Positions 1 through 5,918 of a DNA stretch of 7,609 nucleotides are shown piece after piece. The DNA comes from RXOA01 sp964547105 (GTDB lineage: Bacteria > Bipolaricaulota > Bipolaricaulia > UBA7950 > UBA9294), in contig CAZJLO010000072.1 in NCBI GenBank assembly GCA_964547105.1, positions 1-7,609 on the forward strand. The letters are read 5' to 3'. Position 1 is the stretch's first letter, and each line of letters starts with the position of its first letter. The position numbers were made by a program, and so were the translations under genes. The notes beneath the pieces were generated by a model. It saw only the letters and a list, made by a program, of their open reading frames with translations, was not told where the DNA came from and did no database searches.

Positions 1-60
1 GCCGCCATCCTCGCGCATAGTGCGTGCTTGCATGCCATCCTCGCGCATGGCGCGGGTCAT
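1..60. repeat. Two imperfect 30-bp direct repeats at the left edge
   Basis: GCCATCCTCGCGCAT occurs at 4-18 and again at 34-48, a period of exactly 30 bp, and other bases of the two units also match. Because 30 is a multiple of three, the repeat would encode a 10-residue repeat in an open frame. The minus strand reads MREDG twice from an ATG at 60; the plus strand is open from the window edge to a TAG at 61-63. Neither frame has a clear ribosome site, so I do not call a gene. More copies may lie outside the window. Confidence 0.55.
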
Positions 61-109
61 TAGGCCGACACCGCCGTCTCAGGCCACATCAGCCAGCTTC
101 CCGAATGCC

Positions 110-126
110 CCGGGCTTACCGCCCGG
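110..126. other. Stem-loop downstream of the CPBP gene
   Basis: CCGGGC-TTACC-GCCCGG gives a perfect 6-bp GC-rich stem with a 5-nt loop, 50 bp past the stop codon of the minus-strand CPBP gene. No T run follows on either strand, so it is not a standard intrinsic terminator. It could weakly terminate or stabilise the 3' end of that transcript. I see no gene in the rest of 61-175. Confidence 0.25.
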
Positions 127-175
127 AATGCACGATCAGCTTGGGTAGTGAAATCATGGGGATCGAGCCCTACCA

Positions 176-1129
176 TCATCCCGACGTGGTCCGCGACCGA
201 GGATGCTGATCCAGTTTTCCCGCACCGGCGAACGCCTGAAGGAAGCCGTTGATGATCAATAGGTCGGCTCCGGCGTGGAACAGGGTCGAGGCGAGAAGAC
301 TCCCAGTAACGTGCATGCAAACACCCCAGACGATCCCCAGTGGAAACAACATCATCAAGAAGCGAATCCGCTCCTTGCTCGACATGTAGGTCGCACCGAT
401 ATGCAGCACCGCGAACACTGCCCCGGTCAAGAAGATCGCCGCGATCGGACCGAGAAGCGCGGCAAGCGGCTTCAGAAAGAGCGCTCGGAACCACAACTCC
501 TCCATGAAGGCGTTGCTCAGGCAGAACAGGAGCATCCACGCAAGCGAGCGAACGAGAAGCGGTCGCTCGATCTTGAGCGACCGTGCTTGGAATCCCGCGG
601 CAACGGCAAACAGTGCAAAGCCGCCAAGCCCCAGTGCAAGACCCAACGGCACCCTGCCCCAGGCAAGAGATACATCGACAAGCATCGGCCGCCAGATGAT
701 GAACACCACGGAGATCGCGGTCACGACGGCAAGGGCTTCCAACGCCTTGCCGACGGCCATTCGTCTGACCGACTCATCGCTAATACGAAGCGGCTTATGC
801 AGGAACGATATGGCCCAGCCTGCAAGGTTCGCGGATGCCGCGGCGATGAACCCAACAGCAAGCAGCTCAAGAGACCCGTTTTCTGTGAATCGCTCGATCA
901 ACCACCACACCCCAATGGAGGCGGGCACCAAGGCCGTACGGTACATCCGGCTCTTGTTGGTGCGGAAGAGTGAGAAGTAGCTGCTTCCGAAAAGAAGAAC
1001 AGCGATACTCCCAGCGAGATACACGAAACCAACGGCAACCCTTGCTGCAATCCCCTGCATCGGCTTCCCCCCTTTGCTTGCCGGTAGCGCGTTTCCATGC
1101 TCTGGTTCGGAGATGTCGGTTGTCTCCAT
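176..1129 (-). CDS. CPBP-family intramembrane metalloprotease (CAAX/Abi type)
   Basis: A 317-residue multi-pass membrane protein. The three signature motifs of the CPBP (Rce1-like, Abi) family are present: EELWFR at residues 210-215 (EExxxR), FAVLH at 239-243 (FxxxH), and H285 with D289 in FHAGAD. In characterised relatives these acidic and histidine residues form the active site inside the membrane. Hydrophobic segments lie near residues 30-50, 65-80, 88-110, 133-147, 160-180, 193-208, 223-245, 257-275 and 277-297. Bacterial members have been linked to bacteriocin self-immunity and prenyl-protein-type cleavage, but the substrate here is unknown. The chosen ATG at 1129 follows AGGAGGAG at a long 11-nt spacing. 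An ATG at 1060, behind a G-rich site, would drop a polar 24-residue leader and start just before the first membrane segment, so it is a real alternative. The gene is divergent from the flavodoxin. Confidence 0.9.
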   Translation of the reverse strand: METTDISEPEHGNALPASKGGKPMQGIAARVAVGFVYLAGSIAVLLFGSSYFSLFRTNKSRMYRTALVPASIGVWWLIERFTENGSLELLAVGFIAAASANLAGWAISFLHKPLRISDESVRRMAVGKALEALAVVTAISVVFIIWRPMLVDVSLAWGRVPLGLALGLGGFALFAVAAGFQARSLKIERPLLVRSLAWMLLFCLSNAFMEELWFRALFLKPLAALLGPIAAIFLTGAVFAVLHIGATYMSSKERIRFLMMLFPLGIVWGVCMHVTGSLLASTLFHAGADLLIINGFLQAFAGAGKLDQHPRSRTTSG

Positions 1130-1205
1130 CCTATCACGAGCTCCTCCTGCACACGCCTGTTCGTGTACGCTCGGGACTCCACGTTTCGACAAGGAGGAAC
1201 AGCGG
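1130..1205. promoter_or_regulatory. Divergent intergenic region with a short inverted repeat
   Basis: This 76-bp gap separates the start codons of the CPBP gene (minus) and the flavodoxin gene (plus), so it should hold both ribosome sites and at least part of both promoters. AAGGAGG lies 8-9 bp before the flavodoxin ATG, and AGGAGGAG on the other strand serves the CPBP start at 1129. ACACG-N6-CGTGT (1151-1166) is a perfect 5-bp inverted repeat in the middle and could be an operator. I see no convincing -35/-10 pair on either strand. Confidence 0.4.
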
Positions 1206-1673
1206 ATGAAGGTGCTCGTCGTCTTCTACTCAAGAAGCGGACACACAAGGGCTGTCGGTCAGCAGATCGCCGCGATGCTCGATGCGGCCGTCGAAGAGAT
1301 CCAAGATTTAGAGAACCGCAAGGGATTTGTGGGATTTCTCCGCTCAGGCTTCGAAGGGTTCCGAGAGAAGCCGGCAAAGATCCGTCCTCCGGTGGAACCC
1401 GTGTCGGAGTACGACCTCGTCGTCATAGGAACCCCCGTGTGGGCGGGCAAGTTGGCGAGCCCAACACGCGCTTACTTGGAGCAGGTTCGCGGCGGTCTCA
1501 CCCAGGCGGCGTTCTTCTGTACATCGGGTGGCGGAGGATATCAGGCCGTTCTTGACGCCATGGAGCAGATCGCCGCTGTTCCTTCTGTTGCGTCGGTTGA
1601 GCTGAAGCAGGCCGAGGTGAAGACCGGGAATCTGGAACAGCGGTTGAGCGGCTTCTGCGACCGGCTTCGATAA
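1206..1673 (+). CDS. Flavodoxin-family protein
   Basis: A 155-residue single-domain flavodoxin-like protein, expected to bind FMN and carry electrons or reduce a small substrate in the cytoplasm. The N-terminus is a hydrophobic strand followed by the phosphate-binding loop S9-R-S-G-H-T14, after MKVLVVFY. LVVIGTPVWAGK (residues 71-82) matches the second FMN-contacting loop, and FFCTSGGGGY (103-112) the third. About 155 residues suits short-chain flavodoxins. There is no signal peptide. The start is well fixed by AAGGAGG 8-9 bp upstream; an in-frame extension to 1074 would run back through the divergent promoter region and is unlikely. No partner enzyme is adjacent, so the electron donor and acceptor cannot be inferred. 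No good terminator follows. Confidence 0.9.
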   Translation: MKVLVVFYSRSGHTRAVGQQIAAMLDAAVEEIQDLENRKGFVGFLRSGFEGFREKPAKIRPPVEPVSEYDLVVIGTPVWAGKLASPTRAYLEQVRGGLTQAAFFCTSGGGGYQAVLDAMEQIAAVPSVASVELKQAEVKTGNLEQRLSGFCDRLR

Positions 1674-2030
1674 GAAGACTGAGTCCCAAGCCCATGGCGT
1701 CTACCCTTGGATCTTGTCCGGAGACGGGCACTCTAGCTCGTTGAGGTAGACTGTATCCGACACGGGCGTGGCTCGCGGGGTCCGTGGTCTCTGTCCGCTC
1801 GGCTCTGAAATGCCGCTCCGTCTTTCTGTGCCATCCGGAAACATCTGGCGGTCATGATGAGCTACTCGACTGTGCTGAGCGGCTTGCATTTCCGGGAGCG
1901 GATCTTGCGTTTCGACATACACGCGGATGGAGCCGGGTCGTGCAGTGCAAAATTGGGCAGTCCGCGCGACGCACACTCAGACCTTGGTCTTGCAGCGCAC
2001 TGCAAGTTCTGACCCTGAATGTTGAGAGGA
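1674..2030. other. Non-coding stretch between flavodoxin and cold-shock genes
   Basis: This stretch of about 360 bp has no recognisable gene. CTTGCAG-CGCA-CTGCAAG (1989-2006) is a perfect 7-bp inverted repeat with a 4-nt loop but no T run, so it is an operator-like or RNA hairpin candidate rather than a terminator. A 52-codon plus-strand frame (1854-2012) starts with two ATGs and reads plausibly but has no Shine-Dalgarno site and no family resemblance, so I do not call it. Only weak stems follow the flavodoxin stop codon. Confidence 0.5.
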
Positions 2031-2066
2031 AGACAAAAAACGCGGCGCACCGAACGTGCACCGCGT
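2031..2066 (-). terminator. Rho-independent terminator of the cold-shock gene
   Basis: Read on the minus strand, an 11-bp stem (ACGCGGTGCAC pairing with GTGCGCCGCGT, with a single G-U pair) encloses the 5-nt loop GTTCG. It is followed at once by six T residues and then GTCT. It begins 23 bp past the TAG of the cold-shock gene. On the plus strand no T run follows the stem, so it is not predicted to stop flavodoxin transcripts. Confidence 0.92.
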
Positions 2067-2089
2067 ATCAATAGCCAAGATGGGTGGTT

Positions 2090-2299
2090 CTAGACGAGCG
2101 TAACATCTAGCGCCTGAGGGCCTTTATCGCCTTGTCCCAATGCAAACTCGACTGCTGCGCCTTCCTGCAGCGACTTGAAGCCGTCGCCACGAATCGAACT
2201 GAAGTGTACGAAAACATCTTCGCCACCGTCTCGTTCGATGAAACCGAAGCCCTTGTCGTCGTTGAACCATTTCACTTTGCCGGTTATTCGATCTGCCAT
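2090..2299 (-). CDS. Cold-shock protein, CspA family
   Basis: A 69-residue single cold-shock domain, the usual size for CspA-type proteins. It binds single-stranded RNA and DNA in the cytoplasm and acts as an RNA chaperone and antiterminator. The start ITGKVKWFNDDKGFGFI contains RNP1 (KGFGFI, residues 16-21), and VFVHF (29-33) is RNP2. The conserved aromatic residues W11, F18, F20, F30 and F33 are all present, as is the GPQA segment near the C-terminus. The ATG at 2299 follows GGGGAGG at 6-nt spacing. An in-frame extension to 2389 adds unrelated residues and is rejected. The gene stands alone with its own strong terminator. A long 5' leader is common in this family and would fit the 350-bp gap upstream, but I could not place a promoter. 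Confidence 0.96.
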   Translation of the reverse strand: MADRITGKVKWFNDDKGFGFIERDGGEDVFVHFSSIRGDGFKSLQEGAAVEFALGQGDKGPQALDVTLV

Positions 2300-2649
2300 G
2301 ATATGCCTCCCCTGTGCTGGGATCTTAGAAGGACGGGACTTCATCGGAGAGTTCTGGCATAAACCGGACTTCCTTGAAGCACTGTTCAACTACCGAGCAA
2401 CACCTGCAACTCTAGCGGCAGCGGAGACGAAACACAAGGTGCGTCATCAAAGTCATGACCTTCGACTGCTTCGCTCTGCTCAGGTAGCCGGCCGCCGTCC
2501 TTCGGCAGCAGCTTGGAGAACATCAACTCAAGTGCTTCGGGGCCTACCATCGGCTCTTGGACGGAGACGGAGGCGCCCCTTGAAAGCGCAGACTGGCGTC
2601 GAGGTGGCTGACATGACATCATCCCGGATCGCTTTCCTTCCGCGGCGCA
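2300..2649. other. Gap between AMP nucleosidase and cold-shock genes
   Basis: This 350-bp stretch must hold the cold-shock promoter and leader on the minus strand. I found no clean -35/-10 pair: TAAGAT lacks a -35, and TTGAAC with TTTATG is spaced too widely at 20 bp. A minus-strand frame at 2386-2622 contains MFSKLLPKDGG, which faintly resembles the opening of DUF47 (PhoU-like) proteins, but the resemblance stops after about 11 residues and the ORF has no ribosome site. I do not call it a gene. Confidence 0.4.
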
Positions 2650-3423
2650 TCAATAGGTGAGATGCTTGATTTCCTCGCCCTTCTCCCCGACCTCGCTCAT
2701 CGCATCGATCCCGATTTGGAGATGAATGTCCGACCACGCCGCGGTCACCCGCCGATCCGACTCCTCGGTCTTGATCCCGTCTGGCGCAATGGGCACGTCG
2801 GAAACAAGCAGGAGTGCGCCGCGTGCGATCGCGTTGTGGTGTCCGACAATGAACAGGGTGGCGGTCTCCATGTCGATGGCGATGCAGGTCATCTGCCGAA
2901 GCCGCTCGCGGAATGGCTGATCGTGTTCCCAAACGCGTCGGTTTGTCGTATAGACAACGCCGGTTCGATACTCGTATCCGTGTTTGACGATCTTGTCGGA
3001 TACGAACTTATGCAACTTGAATGACGGAAGAGCAGGAACTTCCGGAGGAAAGTAATCATCGCTTGTGCCTTCGCCCCGGACTGCTGCAATGGGAAGAATG
3101 AAGTGGCCGATCTCGCTCGACGCTTTCAAGCCGCCACACTTGCCAAGGAATAGAACACCCCGAGGATGAACCGCACTCAGCAAATCCATCACCGTAGCGG
3201 CATTCGCCGATCCCATGCCAAAGTTGACGATGGTCAGGCCGTTTCGATTCGTGGCAGTCTGCATCGGCCTGTCCTCGCCACAGACATCGCAGCCGAACTT
3301 TTCAGCGAAGCTCTCGAGGTAGTTTCGGAAGTTGGTCAGCAGAATATAGGGCCCGAAATCGTTGAGCGGCATTCCCGTGTAGCGCGGCAGCCAGTTCTTG
3401 GCAATCTCAAGTCGATCAAGCAT
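2650..3423 (-). CDS. amn: AMP nucleosidase, short form
   Basis: A 257-residue cytoplasmic enzyme of the nucleoside phosphorylase (PNP/UDP) superfamily. It is expected to hydrolyse AMP to adenine and ribose 5-phosphate, which adjusts purine pools. The opening IAKNWLPRYTGMPLNDFGPY and YILLTNFRNYLESFAEKFG (residues 26-44) are typical of short AMP nucleosidases. The phosphorylase-fold signatures follow: NFGMGSANAA (67-76), GKCGGL (94-99), the RGEGTSDDYFPPEVP loop (116-130), AIDMETATLF (182-191) for ribose contact, and LLLVSD with D209 as the likely catalytic acid. The separate N-terminal regulatory domain of the roughly 480-residue E. coli Amn is absent, as is normal for the short type. The ATG at 3423 is preceded by GGAGGG at 7-8 nt spacing, so the longer frame back to 3528 is rejected. 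A related phosphorylase specificity is possible but less likely. Confidence 0.9.
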   Translation of the reverse strand: MLDRLEIAKNWLPRYTGMPLNDFGPYILLTNFRNYLESFAEKFGCDVCGEDRPMQTATNRNGLTIVNFGMGSANAATVMDLLSAVHPRGVLFLGKCGGLKASSEIGHFILPIAAVRGEGTSDDYFPPEVPALPSFKLHKFVSDKIVKHGYEYRTGVVYTTNRRVWEHDQPFRERLRQMTCIAIDMETATLFIVGHHNAIARGALLLVSDVPIAPDGIKTEESDRRVTAAWSDIHLQIGIDAMSEVGEKGEEIKHLTY

Positions 3424-3935
3424 ACGCAATCCCTCCGTTGATCTTTCGACGATGCGAAGAGCCCACAAGAACACTCCTCGACGGTGCGTCTCACGGAGCT
3501 GCGGATCGGCAATCGGCGTCAGCCCCACTCCATACTAGAGCCCGTCCAGCCGTCAACCAAGCGTCCGGCGTGGCCAGAGGCAGCCCTTCATCTCCAGGAC
3601 CCCGCGGCTCCGATTGCCTTGCGGCGCTCTCCTCGGCGTTGACCGCTCTCTCTTCGCGGCGGCGTACATCGCACACACTAGGGGCAAAGCCACCGTGTCT
3701 TCATCGCATCCCGGTACCCAGTGGAAGCCAGAGGATGGTGCGTTGTGCCAAGCAATTCCTTGGCGTCGAGCTCCGCCGGAGCCTTACGGATCGCCAAGGT
3801 GCAATCTCTCATCGGTGCCTGGGGCCATTGCCGCCAGGATGCCGCGACCCCGGCCCTACGACGGGAGCGTCGTGACGTCTGCGGCCGCGGAAGCCATCCT
3901 GGCTCGCACGTGTACTTGAATGCGCCACCCGCGAT
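3424..3935. other. Long stretch without a recognisable gene
   Basis: This 510-bp stretch lies upstream of the AMP nucleosidase and downstream of the RHH gene, both on the minus strand. Frames of up to 145 codons are open on the plus strand, but their proteins are rich in Arg, Pro and Ser and lack ribosome sites, which is what chance frames look like in GC-rich DNA. A 44-codon minus-strand frame (starting near 3812) is slightly more protein-like but has no Shine-Dalgarno site or known family. I found no tRNA or clear terminator. Confidence 0.5.
3529..3556 (-). promoter_or_regulatory. Candidate sigma70 promoter for AMP nucleosidase
   Basis: On the minus strand TTGACG (3551-3556) and TATGGA (3529-3534) are separated by 16 bp, a fair match to -35 and -10 consensus with a slightly short spacer. 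It is about 105 bp upstream of the AMP nucleosidase ATG and in the right direction. TAGTAT, overlapping the -10, is an alternative hexamer. In GC-rich DNA such a match is suggestive only. Confidence 0.35.
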
Positions 3936-4325
3936 CTAGTCGCTGATCCGGTCCTTCAAGGCTTCTTTCAGCTCTGCGGACGCACGTAGCGTGCCGCGGA
4001 CGCTGATGGACTCGATCGTTTCTCGCGCCAGATCCGGATCGATGTCGTTGGCCAGGAACAGAGCGCCGATGATGCGGTATGCGGTCTTCTTGTTCTGCCG
4101 CTTCAGCTCCTCGAGGTCCCGCCGGTTGATTGCGATCACGCCGATCGAGAATGACTTCCTTGCCGTTACATCCTCGATGACCCGCTCGTGCTTGTTAAGC
4201 AGGGTGCGGATTGCGCTGCGGATGAGGTCCGTCCGGTTCGAAAACAGTCCCTGTTCGACGAGCACATCGATGTGTCCAAGATCAACCGGGCTGAGATTGA
4301 CGGTGATCTTCTCGGTGTCAGCCAT
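3936..4325 (-). CDS. Ribbon-helix-helix (CopG-like) transcriptional regulator
   Basis: A 129-residue protein with an N-terminal ribbon-helix-helix domain. KITVNLS (residues 6-12) is the DNA-contacting beta strand, residues 15-26 form helix 1 (VDLGHIDVLVEQ), and SNRTDLIRSAIRTLL (29-43) is the turn and helix 2. Such proteins dimerise and insert the paired strands into the major groove at repeated half-sites. Residues 45-129 are charged and mostly helical in appearance, do not match a domain I can name, and probably serve oligomerisation or ligand sensing. The ATG at 4325 has a modest GGCGGG site 7 bp upstream and begins the domain properly; the 13-residue longer frame is less likely. The twin inverted repeats around the promoter at 4610-4638 are the natural candidate binding sites, implying autoregulation (inference). 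No toxin gene follows it, so a ParD-type antitoxin role is not supported. Confidence 0.87.
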   Translation of the reverse strand: MADTEKITVNLSPVDLGHIDVLVEQGLFSNRTDLIRSAIRTLLNKHERVIEDVTARKSFSIGVIAINRRDLEELKRQNKKTAYRIIGALFLANDIDPDLARETIESISVRGTLRASAELKEALKDRISD

Positions 4326-4370
4326 TGCATTTCCCGCCTTTCGCCCTTCTATTGGGATGATCATAGCATT

Positions 4371-4565
4371 CTAGCCGGAGTCTCCGGCGAAGGAAATCAC
4401 GATCTCGATGCCGGCCAGAACACACCCCACACGAACGCCCAGACCTGTCCGCGGACGCGTCGTCAAGGTGTCCTCCCGAAGCGCGAGTGCCTGCCGGGGT
4501 TGGCTGGGTTCGGCGTCGACCGAGATCGGGCAAGTATGGATCCAGAGTTTCAGCATTGTGAACAT
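4371..4565 (-). CDS. Small hypothetical protein, first ORF after the RHH promoter
   Basis: A 64-residue ORF that I do not recognise. It begins about 38 nt after the predicted transcription start of the promoter at 4610-4638. Its ATG at 4565 follows AAAGGAG at a short 4-nt spacing; a GTG at 4568 and an ATG at 4556 are alternatives. By my count about 73% of its third codon positions are G or C, consistent with real coding in this genome. The middle (residues 18-40) is polar and proline-rich, while residues 41-60 (GLGVRVGCVL AGIEIVISFA) are hydrophobic enough for a weak membrane segment. The stop is 45 nt before the RHH start, so the two would share a transcript. It could be a small partner of the regulator, a leader peptide, a decayed gene, or a chance frame inside a long leader. 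Confidence 0.35.
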   Translation of the reverse strand: MFTMLKLWIHTCPISVDAEPSQPRQALALREDTLTTRPRTGLGVRVGCVLAGIEIVISFAGDSG

Positions 4566-4584
4566 CACTCTCCTTTCCGACCAC

Positions 4585-4598
4585 CATCCGAGTGGATG
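4585..4598. promoter_or_regulatory. Operator-like inverted repeat 1 (downstream of -10)
   Basis: CATCC-GAGT-GGATG is a perfect inverted repeat; one further base on each side makes the arms 6 bp (CCATCC/GGATGG, 4584-4599). Relative to the minus-strand promoter it covers roughly +5 to +19, where a bound protein would block initiation or early elongation. It shares its design with the copy at 4639-4652. Confidence 0.65.
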
Positions 4599-4609
4599 GC
4601 GCGAAGAGT

Positions 4610-4638
4610 ACTATAGCATGGCAGAACCATCTTTTCAA
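4610..4638 (-). promoter_or_regulatory. Strong sigma70-type promoter for the small ORF and RHH gene
   Basis: On the minus strand TTGAAA (4633-4638) and TATAGT (4610-4615) are separated by exactly 17 bp, matching ten of twelve consensus bases at the ideal spacing. Transcription should start near 4603 and run into the small ORF and the RHH regulator. Operator-like repeats abut it on both sides, which suggests tight repression. Confidence 0.75.
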
Positions 4639-4652
4639 CATCCATCTGGATG
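4639..4652. promoter_or_regulatory. Operator-like inverted repeat 2 (upstream of -35)
   Basis: CATCC-ATCT-GGATG is a perfect 5-bp inverted repeat directly upstream of the -35 hexamer. Aligned on the minus strand with the copy at 4585-4598, the two agree in 13 of 16 bases (GCCATCCA-N3-GGATG). Their centres are 54 bp apart, close to five helical turns, so proteins bound at both would lie on nearly the same DNA face. Confidence 0.65.
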
Positions 4653-4660
4653 GCAAGTAG

Positions 4661-5084
4661 ATGCTTGAGGGAAGGCTCTTGGGGCGCGGTGCCGCCGGAC
4701 TGCTCCAAGTGCTGATGTGGGTGATCTCGATGCCGATCCTGCCACGCCTGGCATCGCCGACCATCGGCGGCATCCTCAGCACGATTCAGCTTCGGCCAGG
4801 GCTTCTGCTGCTCGCCATCACGTACTTCATTCTCGGTTCCTTGCTGTTTGTCGTCGTGTCGCTATGGATGTTCTTCCCCGACAGCCCGGAGTAGGTCGTG
4901 TTCAGCAATCTTCGGTTCAGCGCGCCCGTGCTGATGATGCTACGACCTGACTATCCGATATCCCGGCATGCCAGCTCGTGGTCAGCATGGTCGCGCTCGT
5001 GTCTTGCGTGGCTGGAGGGCTGTGGGCAGCGGCAAAGCTGCTCGGCATCCACCTGGCAAACGCCCGCGCCTGCGCGCCAGTTAG
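4661..5084 (+). pseudogene. Decayed ABC-2 type transporter permease (C-terminal part)
   Basis: The reading frame is broken, but consecutive pieces match the membrane subunit of NatB-like/ABC-2 export systems in the correct order. Frame 1 (4661-4891) gives GRGAAGLLQVLMWVISMPIL, the SPTIGGILSTIQLRPGLLLL segment and AITYFILGSLLFVV, which are membrane helices of such permeases. A TAG at 4892-4894 interrupts FPDSPE/VVFSNLRFSAPVLMMLR, normally one continuous stretch. The join at about residues 62-72 appears to lack some tens of residues. Frame 2 (from about 4951) gives LSDIPACQLVVSMVALVS and GGLWAAAKLLGI, the last helix. Frame 3 (5055-5075) gives GKRPRLR, the usual cytoplasmic tail. The N-terminal half is missing, and the remnant begins next to the operator at 4639-4652. 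It is non-functional unless multiple sequencing errors are involved, which the apparent deletion argues against. No intact partner ATPase is in the window. Confidence 0.82.
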
Positions 5085-5370
5085 GTCGAATGATCATGAC
5101 ATGGATGCCGATGTCCACGATTACCCTGCCGGACAATCGGCAATCTCGGGACGCACGTCGAGGAGATGCGAAACCACCGAGAAAGAAGACCTGTCCCACA
5201 TCGCAATTCAAGATCCCACTGCGTTCCCGCCCCCCCCAACGACGCGACAGGATGATCAACGCGGGCCCGGCCGTGCAATGCGCTTGAGATTTGGGGACAC
5301 TCAATAGATTCGAGGAGTCAAGGCACATGATTCATCGCTTGCCTAGTTGACGGAGCATGGAGGGAGTCAC
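5085..5370. other. Non-coding DNA between permease remnant and DUF3795 gene
   Basis: I see no gene here. It contains a run of eight C residues (5230-5237). A weak TTGAGA/TAGATT pair with a 15-bp spacer near 5284-5310 could serve as the DUF3795 promoter. GGAGGGAG ahead of the ATG at 5371 is the ribosome site of that gene. Confidence 0.4.
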
Positions 5371-5793
5371 ATGGACTACGAGAGAGCTACGGCGTTTTGC
5401 GGAATCGACTGTTTCAACTGCGAGTTGTATGAAGCGAATTCCGAGACGGAGGCTCGTCTGGCGCTCAACATGCGGGTTCCGCAGTTGGTTGGCATTCAGT
5501 GCAAAGGGTGCCGCGATCAGGGTGGGTGCCCGCTCTCCCCGACCGCCTGTTCGACACGCGAATGCGCAGTGGCGAAGGGCGCGTCGTTCTGCTTCGAGTG
5601 TGCGGACTTCCCCTGCGGCCGGTTGAATCCTACTGCCGATCAGGCTGCCAAGTACCCTCACAACCTGAAGATCTTCAACCTCTGCCGCATTCAGTCCGTG
5701 GGCATCGAAGCGTGGGCGCGTGAAGCCCAGACGATTCGCGATCGGTATTTCCGTGGAACCTTCCGCATCGGCGACACGCCGACCGTCGAATAG
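5371..5793 (+). CDS. DUF3795 domain protein, cysteine-rich
   Basis: A 140-residue soluble protein of the DUF3795 family, whose biochemical function is not established. It has twelve cysteines: C10, C14 and C17 (AFCGIDCFNCELY), C44, C47, C53 and C60 (CKGCRDQGGCPLSPTAC), C65, C74, C77 and C82 (CFECADFPC), and C105. This pattern is typical of the family and suggests structural zinc or an iron-sulfur site. The C-terminal third (residues 95-130) looks helical and lacks metal ligands apart from C105. There is no signal peptide or membrane segment. The ATG at 5371 follows GGAGGGAG; the in-frame TTG at 5347 has no such site. The gene is intact although flanked by two broken ABC transporter genes, so it is probably under selection. 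Family members are common in anaerobic bacteria and archaea. Confidence 0.88.
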   Translation: MDYERATAFCGIDCFNCELYEANSETEARLALNMRVPQLVGIQCKGCRDQGGCPLSPTACSTRECAVAKGASFCFECADFPCGRLNPTADQAAKYPHNLKIFNLCRIQSVGIEAWAREAQTIRDRYFRGTFRIGDTPTVE

Positions 5794-5918
5794 GCCGGAT
5801 CGAGGCGACTGGCTGTGTTCGGAGTTGAGCCGGGGCATCGGTTGGACCTGTGTGGCGAGACCATCAAGTGCAGCGCCAAACTCTGATAGTCTCGATTGGA
5901 CTGCTCCGAGAGCATGCT

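Noticed and set aside
1..60. CRISPR array at the left edge
   Set aside because: Only two imperfect copies, with no unique spacer of normal length and no cas gene.
275..980. Two long plus-strand ORFs (275-973 and 504-980) opposite the CPBP gene
   Set aside because: The opposite strand carries all three CPBP motifs; these proteins are low-complexity and rich in charged residues, as expected of antisense frames.
3438..3935. Overlapping plus-strand ORFs upstream of the AMP nucleosidase
   Set aside because: No ribosome sites, Arg/Ser/Pro-rich composition and no motif; typical of chance frames in GC-rich DNA.
3936..4565. Toxin-antitoxin pair made of the RHH protein and the small ORF
   Set aside because: RHH antitoxins are usually about 80 residues with the toxin directly downstream. 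This RHH protein is longer, no toxin follows it, and the upstream ORF resembles no toxin family I know.
4318..4782. 154-codon minus-strand ORF across the operator region
   Set aside because: It crosses the promoter, both operators and the start of the permease remnant, and is rich in Arg and Pro with no family resemblance.
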